Shown piece after piece: positions 7,966-16,098 of a stretch of 64,000 nucleotides of DNA. How positions within the stretch are numbered: the stretch's first letter is position 1; every line of letters starts with the position of its first letter. The notes beneath the pieces are model-generated. The model had not been told where the DNA came from. It saw nothing but the letters and a program-made list of their open reading frames with translations, and searched no databases. The DNA is from Stutzerimonas kunmingensis (GTDB lineage: Bacteria; Pseudomonadota; Gammaproteobacteria; Pseudomonadales; Pseudomonadaceae), in NCBI RefSeq assembly GCF_021432085.1, contig NZ_CP090366.1:2108001-2172000 (forward strand). Direction: 5' to 3'. Both the position numbers and the translations under genes were made by a program.

Positions 7966-8712
7966 TCAGCGTCCGCCGCTGACGTCCAGCAACGCGCCGG
8001 TGGTATAGCTGGCGCGCTCACTGGCGAGCCAGAGTATGGCCTCGGCAACTTCCTCGGCTTGCCCGCCGCGCCCCATGGGCACGCTTGCCTTGACCCGCTC
8101 GATGCGATCCGGCTCGCCGCCGCTGGCGTGAATCTCGGTATCGATCACGCCGGGTCGTACCGCATTCACCCGCATGCCTTCGCCGGCCACTTCCCTGGCC
8201 AGCCCGACCGTCATGCTGTCGATGGCGCCCTTGGCCGCGGCATAGTCGATGTACTCCCCAGGCGCACCAAGCTGCGCGGCGATCGAGGACAGATTGATGA
8301 TCGAACCTCCCTGGCCGCCACGCTGAGTGGACATGCGCTTGATCGCCTCGCGCGCGCATAGAAAGCTGCCGATGACATTGGCACCGAGCACGCGCGTCCA
8401 GCGGGCGGCGTCCATCTGCTCCAGGCGCATCTGCTGTTCGAGCATGCCGGCGTTGTTGACCAGCACATCGAGGCGGCCGAACTCGCGATCGATCATGTCG
8501 AACATCTGCAGTACCTGGCTCTCGTCGGCGACATCGGCCTTGACGGTCATTGCCGATACGCCCGCAGCGCGGACCTGTTCGAGCACCTGTTTCACCGCGT
8601 CTTCGCGTTGGTGAAAGTTGAGGCACAGTGCGTAGCCCTGGTAGGCCGCCAGCCGGGCGGTGGCGGCGCCGATACCGCGGCTGGCACCTGTGATCAGCAT
8701 GACTCTGGACAT
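7966..8712 (-). CDS. SDR-family NAD(P)-dependent oxidoreductase
   Basis: 248-residue classical short-chain dehydrogenase. It shows the cofactor motif TGASRGIGA (residues 8-16), NNAG (86-89) and the catalytic Ser143, Tyr157 and Lys161 (YxxxK within EYIDYAAAKG). The ATG at 8712 has a GAGAGG site; a longer frame upstream is unlikely. It is similar to FabG-like and glucose-dehydrogenase-like SDRs, but the substrate cannot be inferred. It is divergent from hsp20. Confidence 0.88.
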   Translation of the reverse strand: MSRVMLITGASRGIGAATARLAAYQGYALCLNFHQREDAVKQVLEQVRAAGVSAMTVKADVADESQVLQMFDMIDREFGRLDVLVNNAGMLEQQMRLEQMDAARWTRVLGANVIGSFLCAREAIKRMSTQRGGQGGSIINLSSIAAQLGAPGEYIDYAAAKGAIDSMTVGLAREVAGEGMRVNAVRPGVIDTEIHASGGEPDRIERVKASVPMGRGGQAEEVAEAILWLASERASYTTGALLDVSGGR

Positions 8713-8842
8713 GGCAGTACCTCTCGTCGGCAGGCTCATTTTCTGTGCCTTGAAATCTGCAGAACGGTTCCTATCTAGAGATCAGCGGGATGCCGAAGGC
8801 GGGTCCCGCCTGTTTCAACTCGCTGATTTCAGGAGGTTTATC

Positions 8843-9289
8843 ATGAGTTCGTTCCCCATGGCCCCTCTGTTCCGGCAATCCGTGGGCTTTGATCGTTTCA
8901 ATGACTTGTTCGAGTCCGCCCTGCGTAACGACACCGGCAGCTCGTATCCACCCTATAACATCGAGAAACACGGTGACGACCAGTATCGAATCGTGGTCGC
9001 AGCCGCCGGCTTCGAGGAGTCCGACCTCGATCTGCAGGTCGAGCGCAGCGTGCTGACCATTAGCGGCGGGCGGCGCGAAAGCGAGACCGAGAATGTCACC
9101 TATCTGCATCAGGGAATCGCTCAGCGGGCGTTCAAGTTGTCGTTCCGGCTAGCCGACCACATCGAGGTGAAAGGTGCTGCGCTGAACAGTGGCCTGCTCA
9201 ACATCGACCTGGTGCGCGTGGTGCCGGAAGAGGCCAAGCCCAAGCGCATCCCGATCAATGCCGATCAGCGGCCCGCGCTGGAGGGTTGA
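8843..9289 (+). CDS. Hsp20/alpha-crystallin small heat-shock protein (IbpA-like)
   Basis: 148-residue chaperone that holds unfolding proteins for DnaK/ClpB. An N-terminal FDRFNDLFE segment is followed by an alpha-crystallin domain (PPYNIEKHGDDQYRI through LNIDLVRVVPE), and the C-terminal IPI tripeptide (KRIPIN) mediates oligomerisation. The ATG is preceded by AGGAGG. The upstream region would be expected to carry a heat-shock promoter or RNA thermometer; I could not identify either clearly. It is followed by a strong terminator. Confidence 0.92.
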   Translation: MSSFPMAPLFRQSVGFDRFNDLFESALRNDTGSSYPPYNIEKHGDDQYRIVVAAAGFEESDLDLQVERSVLTISGGRRESETENVTYLHQGIAQRAFKLSFRLADHIEVKGAALNSGLLNIDLVRVVPEEAKPKRIPINADQRPALEG

Positions 9290-9302
9290 TCTGCAAAGAA
9301 GA

Positions 9303-9328
9303 GAAGGGCGCCATAGGGCGCCCTTTCT
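9303..9328 (+). terminator. Rho-independent terminator after hsp20
   Basis: Perfect 8-base stem AGGGCGCC / GGCGCCCT (9305-9312 and 9317-9324) with ATAG loop and trailing TTTCTC. It lies between the converging hsp20 and LysR genes and could serve both. Confidence 0.85.
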
Positions 9329-9346
9329 CGTAGTTGTCTCGTCTGG

Positions 9347-10222
9347 TCAGTCACCGCGTTCAGCATCCAGCAGTGTCATGAACGCCCTGGCCGCATTGGA
9401 CAGGGTGCGCTCCCGGTGCAAGATGTAGCCGAGTTGCCGGGTCAGCTGAATGCCTGGCAGAGGCAGGCTGACTACCTGTTCGTCGAGCATGCTGCGCGGT
9501 AACACGCTCCAGGCAATCCCGATGGAGACCATCATCTTGATGGTCTCCATATAGTTGGTGCTCATGGTGATATTGGGCGTCAGGCCCTCACGCTCGAACA
9601 GTCGCTGGGCGATGTGGTGAGTGAAGGTGTTGCCGCCGGGAAAGACGGCAGGATGGCCGGCAACGTCGGCCAGACGAATATCCGCCTTGCCCGCCAGCGG
9701 GTGCTCGGGCGCGACAACGAAATCCAGCGGGTCGTCCCATACCTTCATTGCCCGGACCGGCTCGGCAGTCTGCGGCGCCAGGGTGATGACCGCCAGTTCG
9801 GCGCGGCCATGCAGCACTTCGTCGTAGGCGACTTCCGAGTCGAGAAAACGAATATCCAGGCTGACCTGCGGATAAGCGCGGGTGAACGCGCGCAGCAAGG
9901 GCGGCAGGCGGTGCAGGCCGATGTGATGGCTGGTTGCCAGGCTCAGCCGGCCGCCAATGTCGCCGTTGAGGTTGGTCAAGGCGCGGCGGGTGTCGTCCAG
10001 TACATTCAGAATCTGATAGGCGCGGGGGAGCAGGGCTCTTCCTGCCTCGGTGAGGCCAATCTCGCGGCCAAGCCGGTCGAACAGGCGCACGTCCAGCTGT
10101 GATTCCAACGCGGCAATGCGTTTGCTGACTGCAGGCTGGGTCAGATGCAGGCGCTCGCCAGCCAAGGAAAAGCTGCCCGTTTCCGCGATGGCGATAAAGG
10201 CATTGAGGTTGGCCAGGTCCAT
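9347..10222 (-). CDS. LysR-family transcriptional regulator, divergent from leuC
   Basis: 291 residues with an N-terminal winged helix-turn-helix (FIAIAETGSFSLAGERLHLTQ, VSKRIAALE, residues about 9-45) and a C-terminal periplasmic-binding-like effector domain. It is divergently transcribed from leuC with 153 bases between starts and a T-N11-A palindrome in between. The usual LysR logic of activating the divergent neighbour is therefore plausible, but the effector is unknown. Confidence 0.9.
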   Translation of the reverse strand: MDLANLNAFIAIAETGSFSLAGERLHLTQPAVSKRIAALESQLDVRLFDRLGREIGLTEAGRALLPRAYQILNVLDDTRRALTNLNGDIGGRLSLATSHHIGLHRLPPLLRAFTRAYPQVSLDIRFLDSEVAYDEVLHGRAELAVITLAPQTAEPVRAMKVWDDPLDFVVAPEHPLAGKADIRLADVAGHPAVFPGGNTFTHHIAQRLFEREGLTPNITMSTNYMETIKMMVSIGIAWSVLPRSMLDEQVVSLPLPGIQLTRQLGYILHRERTLSNAARAFMTLLDAERGD

Positions 10223-10250
10223 GAACGATCTCTATCCGGTGATGATTCGG

Positions 10251-10265
10251 ATTCCTGCAGGGAAT
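10251..10265. promoter_or_regulatory. Candidate LysR-type operator
   Basis: ATTCCTGCAGGGAAT, a near-perfect dyad of the T-N11-A type, lies in the divergent interval between the LysR gene and leuC. The assignment is inferred from symmetry and position. Confidence 0.4.
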
Positions 10266-10375
10266 GCTTGGGATGAAAAATATGAATTTGAGTAATTGAA
10301 TGCAAGTCCCTAGCATCGTCCCCATAAGCGCAAGGGCTATTCGCCCCGCATAGAAAGCAGATGAGGAAAAGTCCG

Positions 10376-11803
10376 ATGGCCGGCAAGACGCTCTACGACA
10401 AGCTCTGGGAAATGCACGAGGTGAAACGTCGCGACGATGGTTCGTCGCTGATCTACATCGACCGCCACATCCTGCATGAAGTGACTTCTCCACAAGCGTT
10501 CGAAGGTCTGCGTCTGGCCAACCGCAAGCCATGGCGCATCGACGCCAATATCGCCACGCCGGACCACAACGTTCCGACCACCAAGGGCGAGCGTCAGGGC
10601 GGCCTGGAAGCCATCGCTGACGAGGTCTCGCGCATCCAGGTGCAGACGCTGGACGAGAACTGCGACGATTTCGGCATCCTCGAATTCAAGATGAACGACG
10701 TGCGTCAGGGCATCGTCCACGTCATCGGCCCGGAGCAGGGCGCGACACTGCCCGGCATGACCGTGGTTTGCGGTGACTCGCATACCTCCACCCACGGCGC
10801 CTTCGGCGCGCTGGCCCACGGCATCGGCACCTCCGAGGTTGAGCATGTGCTCGCCACCCAGTGCCTGGTCGCCAAGAAGATGAAGAACATGCAGGTGCGC
10901 GTCGAAGGCAAGCTGCCTTTCGGCGTCACCGCGAAGGACATCGTGCTGGCGGTGATCGGCAAGATCGGCACCGCTGGCGGTAACGGCCATGCCCTGGAGT
11001 TCGCCGGCAGCGCGATTCGCGATCTGTCCATGGAAGGGCGCATGACCATCTGCAACATGTCCATCGAAGCCGGTGCCCGCGTAGGCATGGTGGCGGTGGA
11101 TGAAAAGACCATCGCTTACGTCGAAGGTCGTCCGTTCGCGCCGAAGGGCGACGACTGGGACAAGGCGGTCGAGCTGTGGAAAGGTCTGGTCTCTGATGAC
11201 GACGCGGTGTTCGACACCGTCGTCGAACTCAAGGCCGAGGACATCAAGCCGCAGGTCAGCTGGGGCACTTCGCCGGAAATGGTGCTGGCTGTCGATCAGA
11301 GCGTGCCGGACCCCGCAGCCGAAGCCGACCCGGTCAAGCGCGATTCCATCGTTCGTGCGCTGAAGTACATGGGCCTGGCGGCCAACCAGCCGATCACCGA
11401 TATCAAGCTGGACCGCGTGTTCATTGGTTCCTGCACCAACTCGCGGATCGAGGATCTGCGTGCCGCAGCTGAGGTCGCCAAGGGACGCAAGGTGGCGGCG
11501 AACGTCAAGCAGGCGATGGTTGTGCCGGGCTCCGGCCTGGTGAAGCAGCAGGCCGAGGCTGAAGGGTTGGACAAGATCTTCGTCGAGGCTGGCTTCGAGT
11601 GGCGCGAGCCGGGTTGCTCCATGTGCCTGGCGATGAACCCCGACAAGCTGGGCAGCGGCGAGCATTGCGCCTCGACTTCCAACCGCAACTTCGAGGGGCG
11701 TCAGGGCGCCGGTGGACGCACACACCTGGTAAGCCCGGCTATGGCGGCCGCTGCGGCGGTAACCGGCCATTTCATTGATGTACGCGAACTGGTCCAGGCC
11801 TGA
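10376..11803 (+). CDS. leuC: 3-isopropylmalate dehydratase large subunit
   Basis: 475-residue aconitase-family subunit that isomerises 2- to 3-isopropylmalate in leucine synthesis, working with LeuD. It starts [14 protein letters not shown] and carries the 4Fe-4S cysteines (FIGSCTNSR and [13 protein letters not shown]) and the HVIGPEQG and [12 protein letters not shown] motifs. The ATG at 10376 has GAGGAAAA upstream and is preferred over an upstream alternative at 10361. First gene of leuCDB; leuD follows 11 bases later. Confidence 0.97.
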   Translation: MAGKTLYDKLWEMHEVKRRDDGSSLIYIDRHILHEVTSPQAFEGLRLANRKPWRIDANIATPDHNVPTTKGERQGGLEAIADEVSRIQVQTLDENCDDFGILEFKMNDVRQGIVHVIGPEQGATLPGMTVVCGDSHTSTHGAFGALAHGIGTSEVEHVLATQCLVAKKMKNMQVRVEGKLPFGVTAKDIVLAVIGKIGTAGGNGHALEFAGSAIRDLSMEGRMTICNMSIEAGARVGMVAVDEKTIAYVEGRPFAPKGDDWDKAVELWKGLVSDDDAVFDTVVELKAEDIKPQVSWGTSPEMVLAVDQSVPDPAAEADPVKRDSIVRALKYMGLAANQPITDIKLDRVFIGSCTNSRIEDLRAAAEVAKGRKVAANVKQAMVVPGSGLVKQQAEAEGLDKIFVEAGFEWREPGCSMCLAMNPDKLGSGEHCASTSNRNFEGRQGAGGRTHLVSPAMAAAAAVTGHFIDVRELVQA

Positions 11804-11814
11804 GGAGATAACGG

Positions 11815-12462
11815 ATGAAAGCCTTTACCCAACACACCGGCCTGGTCTGTCCGCTGGATCGTGCCAACGTCGATACCGATCAGATCATCCCGAAGCAGTT
11901 TCTCAAGTCCATCAAGCGCACCGGCTTTGGCCCTAATCTGTTCGATGAGTGGCGCTACCTGGACGTCGGCCAGCCGAATCAGGATTGCTCGCAGCGTCCG
12001 GTGAACAAGGACTTCGTGCTGAACTTCCCGCGCTACCAAGGCGCCAGCGTGCTGCTGGCGCGCGAGAACTTCGGCTGCGGCTCCTCTCGCGAGCACGCGC
12101 CGTGGGCTCTGGAGGAGTACGGTTTCCGTACGATCATCGCGCCGAGCTTTGCCGACATTTTCTACAACAACAGCTTCAAGAACGGCCTGCTGCCGATCGT
12201 GCTGAAGGAAGAGGAAGTCGATGAGCTGTTCGCACAGGCCGAAGCCAACGAAGGCTACCAGCTGACCGTGGACCTCGCTGCGCAGGTCGTGACACGCCCG
12301 GACGGCAAGCAGTACGACTTTGAAGTCGATGCCTTCCGCAAGCACTGCCTGCTCAACGGCCTCGACGATATCGGCCTGACGCTGCAAGACGCGGACGCGA
12401 TCAAGGCGTTCGAGACCCGTCACCAGCGGAGCCAGCCATGGCTGTTCGGCGCCATCAAGTGA
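11815..12462 (+). CDS. leuD: 3-isopropylmalate dehydratase small subunit
   Basis: 215-residue swivelling domain that completes the isopropylmalate isomerase active site with LeuC. Characteristic motifs are [17 protein letters not shown] near the N-terminus and the [18 protein letters not shown] segment (around residues 80-97). It starts with a GGAGATAACGG ribosome site, 11 bases after leuC. The 96-base gap to leuB holds a REP-like repeat pair. Confidence 0.97.
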   Translation: MKAFTQHTGLVCPLDRANVDTDQIIPKQFLKSIKRTGFGPNLFDEWRYLDVGQPNQDCSQRPVNKDFVLNFPRYQGASVLLARENFGCGSSREHAPWALEEYGFRTIIAPSFADIFYNNSFKNGLLPIVLKEEEVDELFAQAEANEGYQLTVDLAAQVVTRPDGKQYDFEVDAFRKHCLLNGLDDIGLTLQDADAIKAFETRHQRSQPWLFGAIK

Positions 12463-12472
12463 GATAAGGGCA

Positions 12473-12540
12473 GGGTGGATGATGCGTCATCCATCCACTT
12501 GCAGGGTTTCGGTGGATGAACACAACGGCGTCCACCCAAG
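12473..12540. repeat. REP-like palindrome pair between leuD and leuB
   Basis: Two imperfect palindromes sharing the unit GGTGGATGA. The first has arms GGATGA/TCATCC (12477-12482 and 12487-12492) around TGCG. The second has arms GGTGGA/TCCACC (12511-12516 and 12531-12536). They occupy most of the only sizeable gap inside the leu operon. Such GGTGGATGA...TCATCCACC units resemble repetitive extragenic palindromes of this group of pseudomonads; genome-wide copy number cannot be seen here. Confidence 0.55.
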
Positions 12541-12558
12541 TGAAAATCGAGGAATGTG

Positions 12559-13641
12559 ATGAGCAAACAGATTCTGGTTTTGCCCGGTGATGGTATCGGC
12601 CCGGAGATCATGGCCGAGGCGGTCAAGGTTCTGCAGCTGGCCAATGACAAGTTCCAGCTGGACTTCGAGCTGAGCTATGACGAGTTGGGTGGCGCAGCGG
12701 TCGACAAATATGGCGTGCCGCTGGCCGACGAAACCCTTGCGCGTGCACGTGCCGCCGATGCCATTCTGCTTGGCGCGGTGGGAGGCCCGAAGTGGGACAA
12801 GATCGATCCGGCCATTCGTCCCGAGCGCGGTCTGCTGAAGATTCGCTCCGAGCTGGGGCTGTTCGGTAACCTGCGTCCGGCACTGCTCTACCCGCAACTG
12901 GCCGATGCCTCGTCGCTGAAGCCTGAGATCGTGGCCGGTCTGGATATCCTCATCGTTCGCGAGTTGACCGGCGGCATTTATTTCGGCAAGCCGCGCGAAA
13001 GCAAGGTGCTGGAGAACGGTGAGCGCATGGCGTACGACACGCTGCCGTACAGTGAAAGCGAAATCCGTCGCATCGCCAAGGTCGGCTTCGACATGGCGAT
13101 GGTGCGCAACAAGAAGCTCTGTTCGGTGGACAAGGCCAACGTGCTGGCGTCCAGCCAGCTGTGGCGTGCTGTGGTCGAGGAAGTGGCCAAGGACTATCCC
13201 GAGATCGAGCTGAGCCACATGTACGTCGACAACGCGGCAATGCAGCTGGTGCGTGCACCGAAGCAGTTCGACGTGATCGTCACCGACAACATGTTTGGCG
13301 ACATCCTCTCCGACGAGGCATCGATGCTGACCGGTTCCATTGGCATGCTGCCGTCCGCCTCGCTGGATGCGGGCAACAAGGGCATGTACGAGCCGTGCCA
13401 CGGTTCAGCGCCGGATATCGCTGGCCAGGGCATCGCCAATCCGTTGGCGACCATCCTGTCCGTTTCGATGATGCTGCGTTACAGCTTCAATCAGGTAGCG
13501 GCAGCCGATGCCATCGAGCAGGCGGTGAGTGATGTGCTCGATCAGGGCCTGCGTACCGGTGATATCTGGTCGGAAGGTTGTACCAAGGTCGGTACTCAGG
13601 TGATGGGCGATGCAGTAGTCGCGGCCCTCGCGAAGTTGTAA
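12559..13641 (+). CDS. leuB: 3-isopropylmalate dehydrogenase
   Basis: 360-residue NAD-dependent oxidative decarboxylase that converts 3-isopropylmalate to 2-ketoisocaproate. Visible are [13 protein letters not shown] at the N-terminus, the substrate arginines ([25 protein letters not shown]), the metal-binding [15 protein letters not shown] and the NAD-binding [13 protein letters not shown]. Start chosen at the ATG (GAGGAATGTG upstream), one codon after an alternative GTG. Its stop is followed by a clear terminator, ending the leu unit. Confidence 0.97.
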   Translation: MSKQILVLPGDGIGPEIMAEAVKVLQLANDKFQLDFELSYDELGGAAVDKYGVPLADETLARARAADAILLGAVGGPKWDKIDPAIRPERGLLKIRSELGLFGNLRPALLYPQLADASSLKPEIVAGLDILIVRELTGGIYFGKPRESKVLENGERMAYDTLPYSESEIRRIAKVGFDMAMVRNKKLCSVDKANVLASSQLWRAVVEEVAKDYPEIELSHMYVDNAAMQLVRAPKQFDVIVTDNMFGDILSDEASMLTGSIGMLPSASLDAGNKGMYEPCHGSAPDIAGQGIANPLATILSVSMMLRYSFNQVAAADAIEQAVSDVLDQGLRTGDIWSEGCTKVGTQVMGDAVVAALAKL

Positions 13642-13646
13642 TCTTC

Positions 13647-13679
13647 TGGCCCGCCTTAATCTGCGCGGGCCACTTTTTC
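13647..13679 (+). terminator. Terminator after leuB
   Basis: Stem TGGCCCGC / GCGGGCCA (13647-13654 and 13665-13672) followed by CTTTTTC. It separates leuB from asd. Confidence 0.8.
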
Positions 13680-13695
13680 TATAGGTGTAGTTGCG

Positions 13696-14808
13696 ATGAA
13701 ACGTGTAGGTCTGATCGGTTGGCGCGGTATGGTCGGTTCCGTGCTCATGCAGCGGATGCTGGAAGAGCGGGATTTCGACCTGATCGAGCCCGTGTTCTTC
13801 ACCACTTCCAATGTCGGCGGCCAGGGCCCCGATATTGGCAAGGAAACCGCTGCGCTGAAGGACGCCTACAGCATCGACGAGCTGAAAGGCCTCGATGTGA
13901 TCCTGACCTGTCAGGGCGGCGACTACACCAATGAAGTCTTCCCTAAGCTGCGTGAAGCGGGCTGGCAGGGCTACTGGATCGACGCGGCGTCCTCGCTGCG
14001 TATGCAGGACGATGCGGTGATCGTGCTCGATCCGGTGAACCGTCGCGTGATCGACCAGCAACTGGATGCCGGCACCAAGAACTACATCGGCGGCAACTGC
14101 ACCGTCAGCCTGGCGCTGATGGGCCTTGGCGGTCTGTTCGAAGCCGGTCTGGTCGAGTGGATGAGCGCGATGACCTATCAGGCAGCCTCCGGCGCCGGCG
14201 CGCAGAACATGCGCGAACTGATCAAGCAGATGGGTGCAATCAATGCGGCCGTGGCCGATGATCTGGCCAATCCCGCCAGCGCGATCCTGGATATCGACCG
14301 TAAGGTGGCTGAAACCCAGCGTAGCGAAGCATTCCCGGTCGACAATTTCGGCGTGCCGCTGGCCGGCAGCCTGATTCCTTACATCGACAAGGAGTTGCCG
14401 AATGGGCAGAGCCGCGAAGAGTGGAAGGCGCAGGCTGAGACCAACAAGATCCTTGGTCGATTCAAGAGTCCGATCCCGGTTGACGGCATCTGCGTGCGCG
14501 TGGGTGCCATGCGTTGCCACAGCCAGGCGCTGACCATCAAGCTGAACAAGGATGTGCCGATCTCCGATATCGAAGGGCTGATCAGCCAGCACAATCCCTG
14601 GGTCAAGCTGGTGCCGAATCATCGTGATGCCAGCATGCAGGAGCTGAGTCCGGCCGCAGTCACCGGAACGCTAAGCGTGCCGGTCGGCCGTCTGCGCAAG
14701 CTCAACATGGGCTCGCACTACCTGGGCGCGTTCACCGTGGGCGACCAGCTGCTGTGGGGCGCCGCGGAGCCGCTGCGGCGCATGTTGCGTATCCTGCTGG
14801 AGCGTTGA
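13696..14808 (+). CDS. asd: Aspartate-semialdehyde dehydrogenase
   Basis: 370-residue NADPH enzyme that reduces aspartyl phosphate to the semialdehyde, the branch point to lysine/diaminopimelate, methionine and threonine. The N-terminus [16 protein letters not shown] binds NADP. The catalytic cysteine is Cys135 in [11 protein letters not shown], followed by the [10 protein letters not shown] segment and the substrate/proton-relay region [16 protein letters not shown]. It is an intact enzyme, in contrast with the degenerate paralogue usg just downstream. Confidence 0.97.
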   Translation: MKRVGLIGWRGMVGSVLMQRMLEERDFDLIEPVFFTTSNVGGQGPDIGKETAALKDAYSIDELKGLDVILTCQGGDYTNEVFPKLREAGWQGYWIDAASSLRMQDDAVIVLDPVNRRVIDQQLDAGTKNYIGGNCTVSLALMGLGGLFEAGLVEWMSAMTYQAASGAGAQNMRELIKQMGAINAAVADDLANPASAILDIDRKVAETQRSEAFPVDNFGVPLAGSLIPYIDKELPNGQSREEWKAQAETNKILGRFKSPIPVDGICVRVGAMRCHSQALTIKLNKDVPISDIEGLISQHNPWVKLVPNHRDASMQELSPAAVTGTLSVPVGRLRKLNMGSHYLGAFTVGDQLLWGAAEPLRRMLRILLER

Positions 14809-14830
14809 TGCGCTCTCGATGAAGTGCCAG

Positions 14831-14860
14831 ACGCCGCGACTTGTTCGCGGCGTTTTCGTT
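14831..14860 (+). terminator. Terminator after asd
   Basis: Stem CGCCGCGA / TCGCGGCG (14832-14839 and 14845-14852) followed by TTTTCGTTT. It separates asd from its paralogue. Confidence 0.8.
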
Positions 14861-14943
14861 TATGCGATGTGCCGCTCGGCGGCACTGGTTGCAGTGGTCT
14901 GCCATTTCGCTACAGTGCCGGTCCTTAGTGCGTGGAGGTGACG

Positions 14944-15954
14944 ATGCCCACAGGTGTCGGTGTTGCGGTCGTAGGTGCGGTCAGCCTGGTAGGCGAAGCA
15001 CTGGTCGAGGTGCTTGAGGAGCGGACGTTTCCGGTTGCCGAGCTGTATCTGTTGGGTGATAGCGAGGATGTCGGGCACACGGTGCCATTCAAGGGGCGGA
15101 ATCTGCGTGTTGGCGAGGCGGATCGCTTCGACTTCAATCGGGCGCAGCTGGTGTTTCTGGTCGGTGCTTCGGAATTGGTGAGCGAGTGTCACGTCAAGGC
15201 AGTAGCGGCAGGCTGCCGAATCGTCGATCTGTCAGGCTCGATTCCCGTCAAGCAGCAGCTTTGCGTGGTGCCAGAGGTTAACGGCGGGCTGCTCGATTCG
15301 TTGCCCGATCAGCGCGCCATTGCCAGTCCACTGCCTGAAGCGGTCGCTCTGGCCATCGCATTGAAGCCGATCCAGCAACAGCTGGATTTGCATCGCGTGA
15401 CTGTTACGGCCTGTTTGCCGGTATCAAGTCGTGGTGCGGCGGGCGTGAAGGAGCTTGCCCGGCAGACATCCGAATTGCTCAATGCGCGCCCTTTGGAGCC
15501 CCGAATATTCGGCCGGCAGATGGCTTTCAATATGCTCGCACAAGCCGAGGCGGTCGACGCGCAAGGATATGGAGCGCAGGAACGGCGTCTGGTTGAAGAG
15601 CTTCGTCAGCTCCTGGATATGCCTGAACTCGCCGTCTCTGTTACGTTCGTTCAAGCTCCGGTGTTCTTCGGAGAGAGCCTCATCGTCTCGTTGCAGGGTG
15701 GCGTCGAGGCCGATATGCCAGCGCTGTCTGCGGCTCTCGACGCGGCGCCAGGGGTTGAGCTGGTGGAGTCGGATGACTATCCGACAGCGGTTGGTGACGC
15801 AGTCGGGCAGGAGTCGATCTATGTTGGAAGACTTCGCAGAGGCATCTGTGATCCACGGGAAGTCAATTTGTGGATTGTGTCTGATAACGTGCGAAAAGGC
15901 GCGGCACTAAACGCTGTGCAGTCTGGTGAGTTGTTGATAAAAGACTATCTGTAA
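14944..15954 (+). CDS. usg: Usg: Asd-related protein lacking the catalytic residues
   Basis: 336 residues, homologous to aspartate-semialdehyde dehydrogenase along its whole length (N-terminal GVAVVGAVSLVGEALVEVL, central VSSRGAAGVKEL). It lacks the catalytic apparatus. The expected NPNC(S/T) nucleophile loop reads ASPLPEA, with Pro131 where the Cys should be, and the RxPVxxGHS segment reads QAPVFFGES, losing both Arg and His. It is therefore probably not a dehydrogenase. It corresponds to E. coli usg, which also precedes truA, and to the extra asd-like gene of Pseudomonas. The start is the ATG with GGAGGTG upstream. Function unknown, perhaps structural or regulatory. Confidence 0.85.
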   Translation: MPTGVGVAVVGAVSLVGEALVEVLEERTFPVAELYLLGDSEDVGHTVPFKGRNLRVGEADRFDFNRAQLVFLVGASELVSECHVKAVAAGCRIVDLSGSIPVKQQLCVVPEVNGGLLDSLPDQRAIASPLPEAVALAIALKPIQQQLDLHRVTVTACLPVSSRGAAGVKELARQTSELLNARPLEPRIFGRQMAFNMLAQAEAVDAQGYGAQERRLVEELRQLLDMPELAVSVTFVQAPVFFGESLIVSLQGGVEADMPALSAALDAAPGVELVESDDYPTAVGDAVGQESIYVGRLRRGICDPREVNLWIVSDNVRKGAALNAVQSGELLIKDYL

Positions 15955-16098
15955 AAGATACTTACTGGTAATTCAAAGAATATTTCTAGCCGATGCGCTG
16001 AACGGCTTATCGCTGATGGGGAGCCACCGCCAGGTGGCGCGGGCAGTGACATAAGACCCTCTCGTAGTTCGAGAAAAAGATAAACAAGGGATTAAATA

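Noticed and set aside
15955-16098. Hairpin GCCACC/GGTGGC before fimV as a terminator
   Set aside because: Short stem without a T-tract; could be leader structure but not supported as a terminator.
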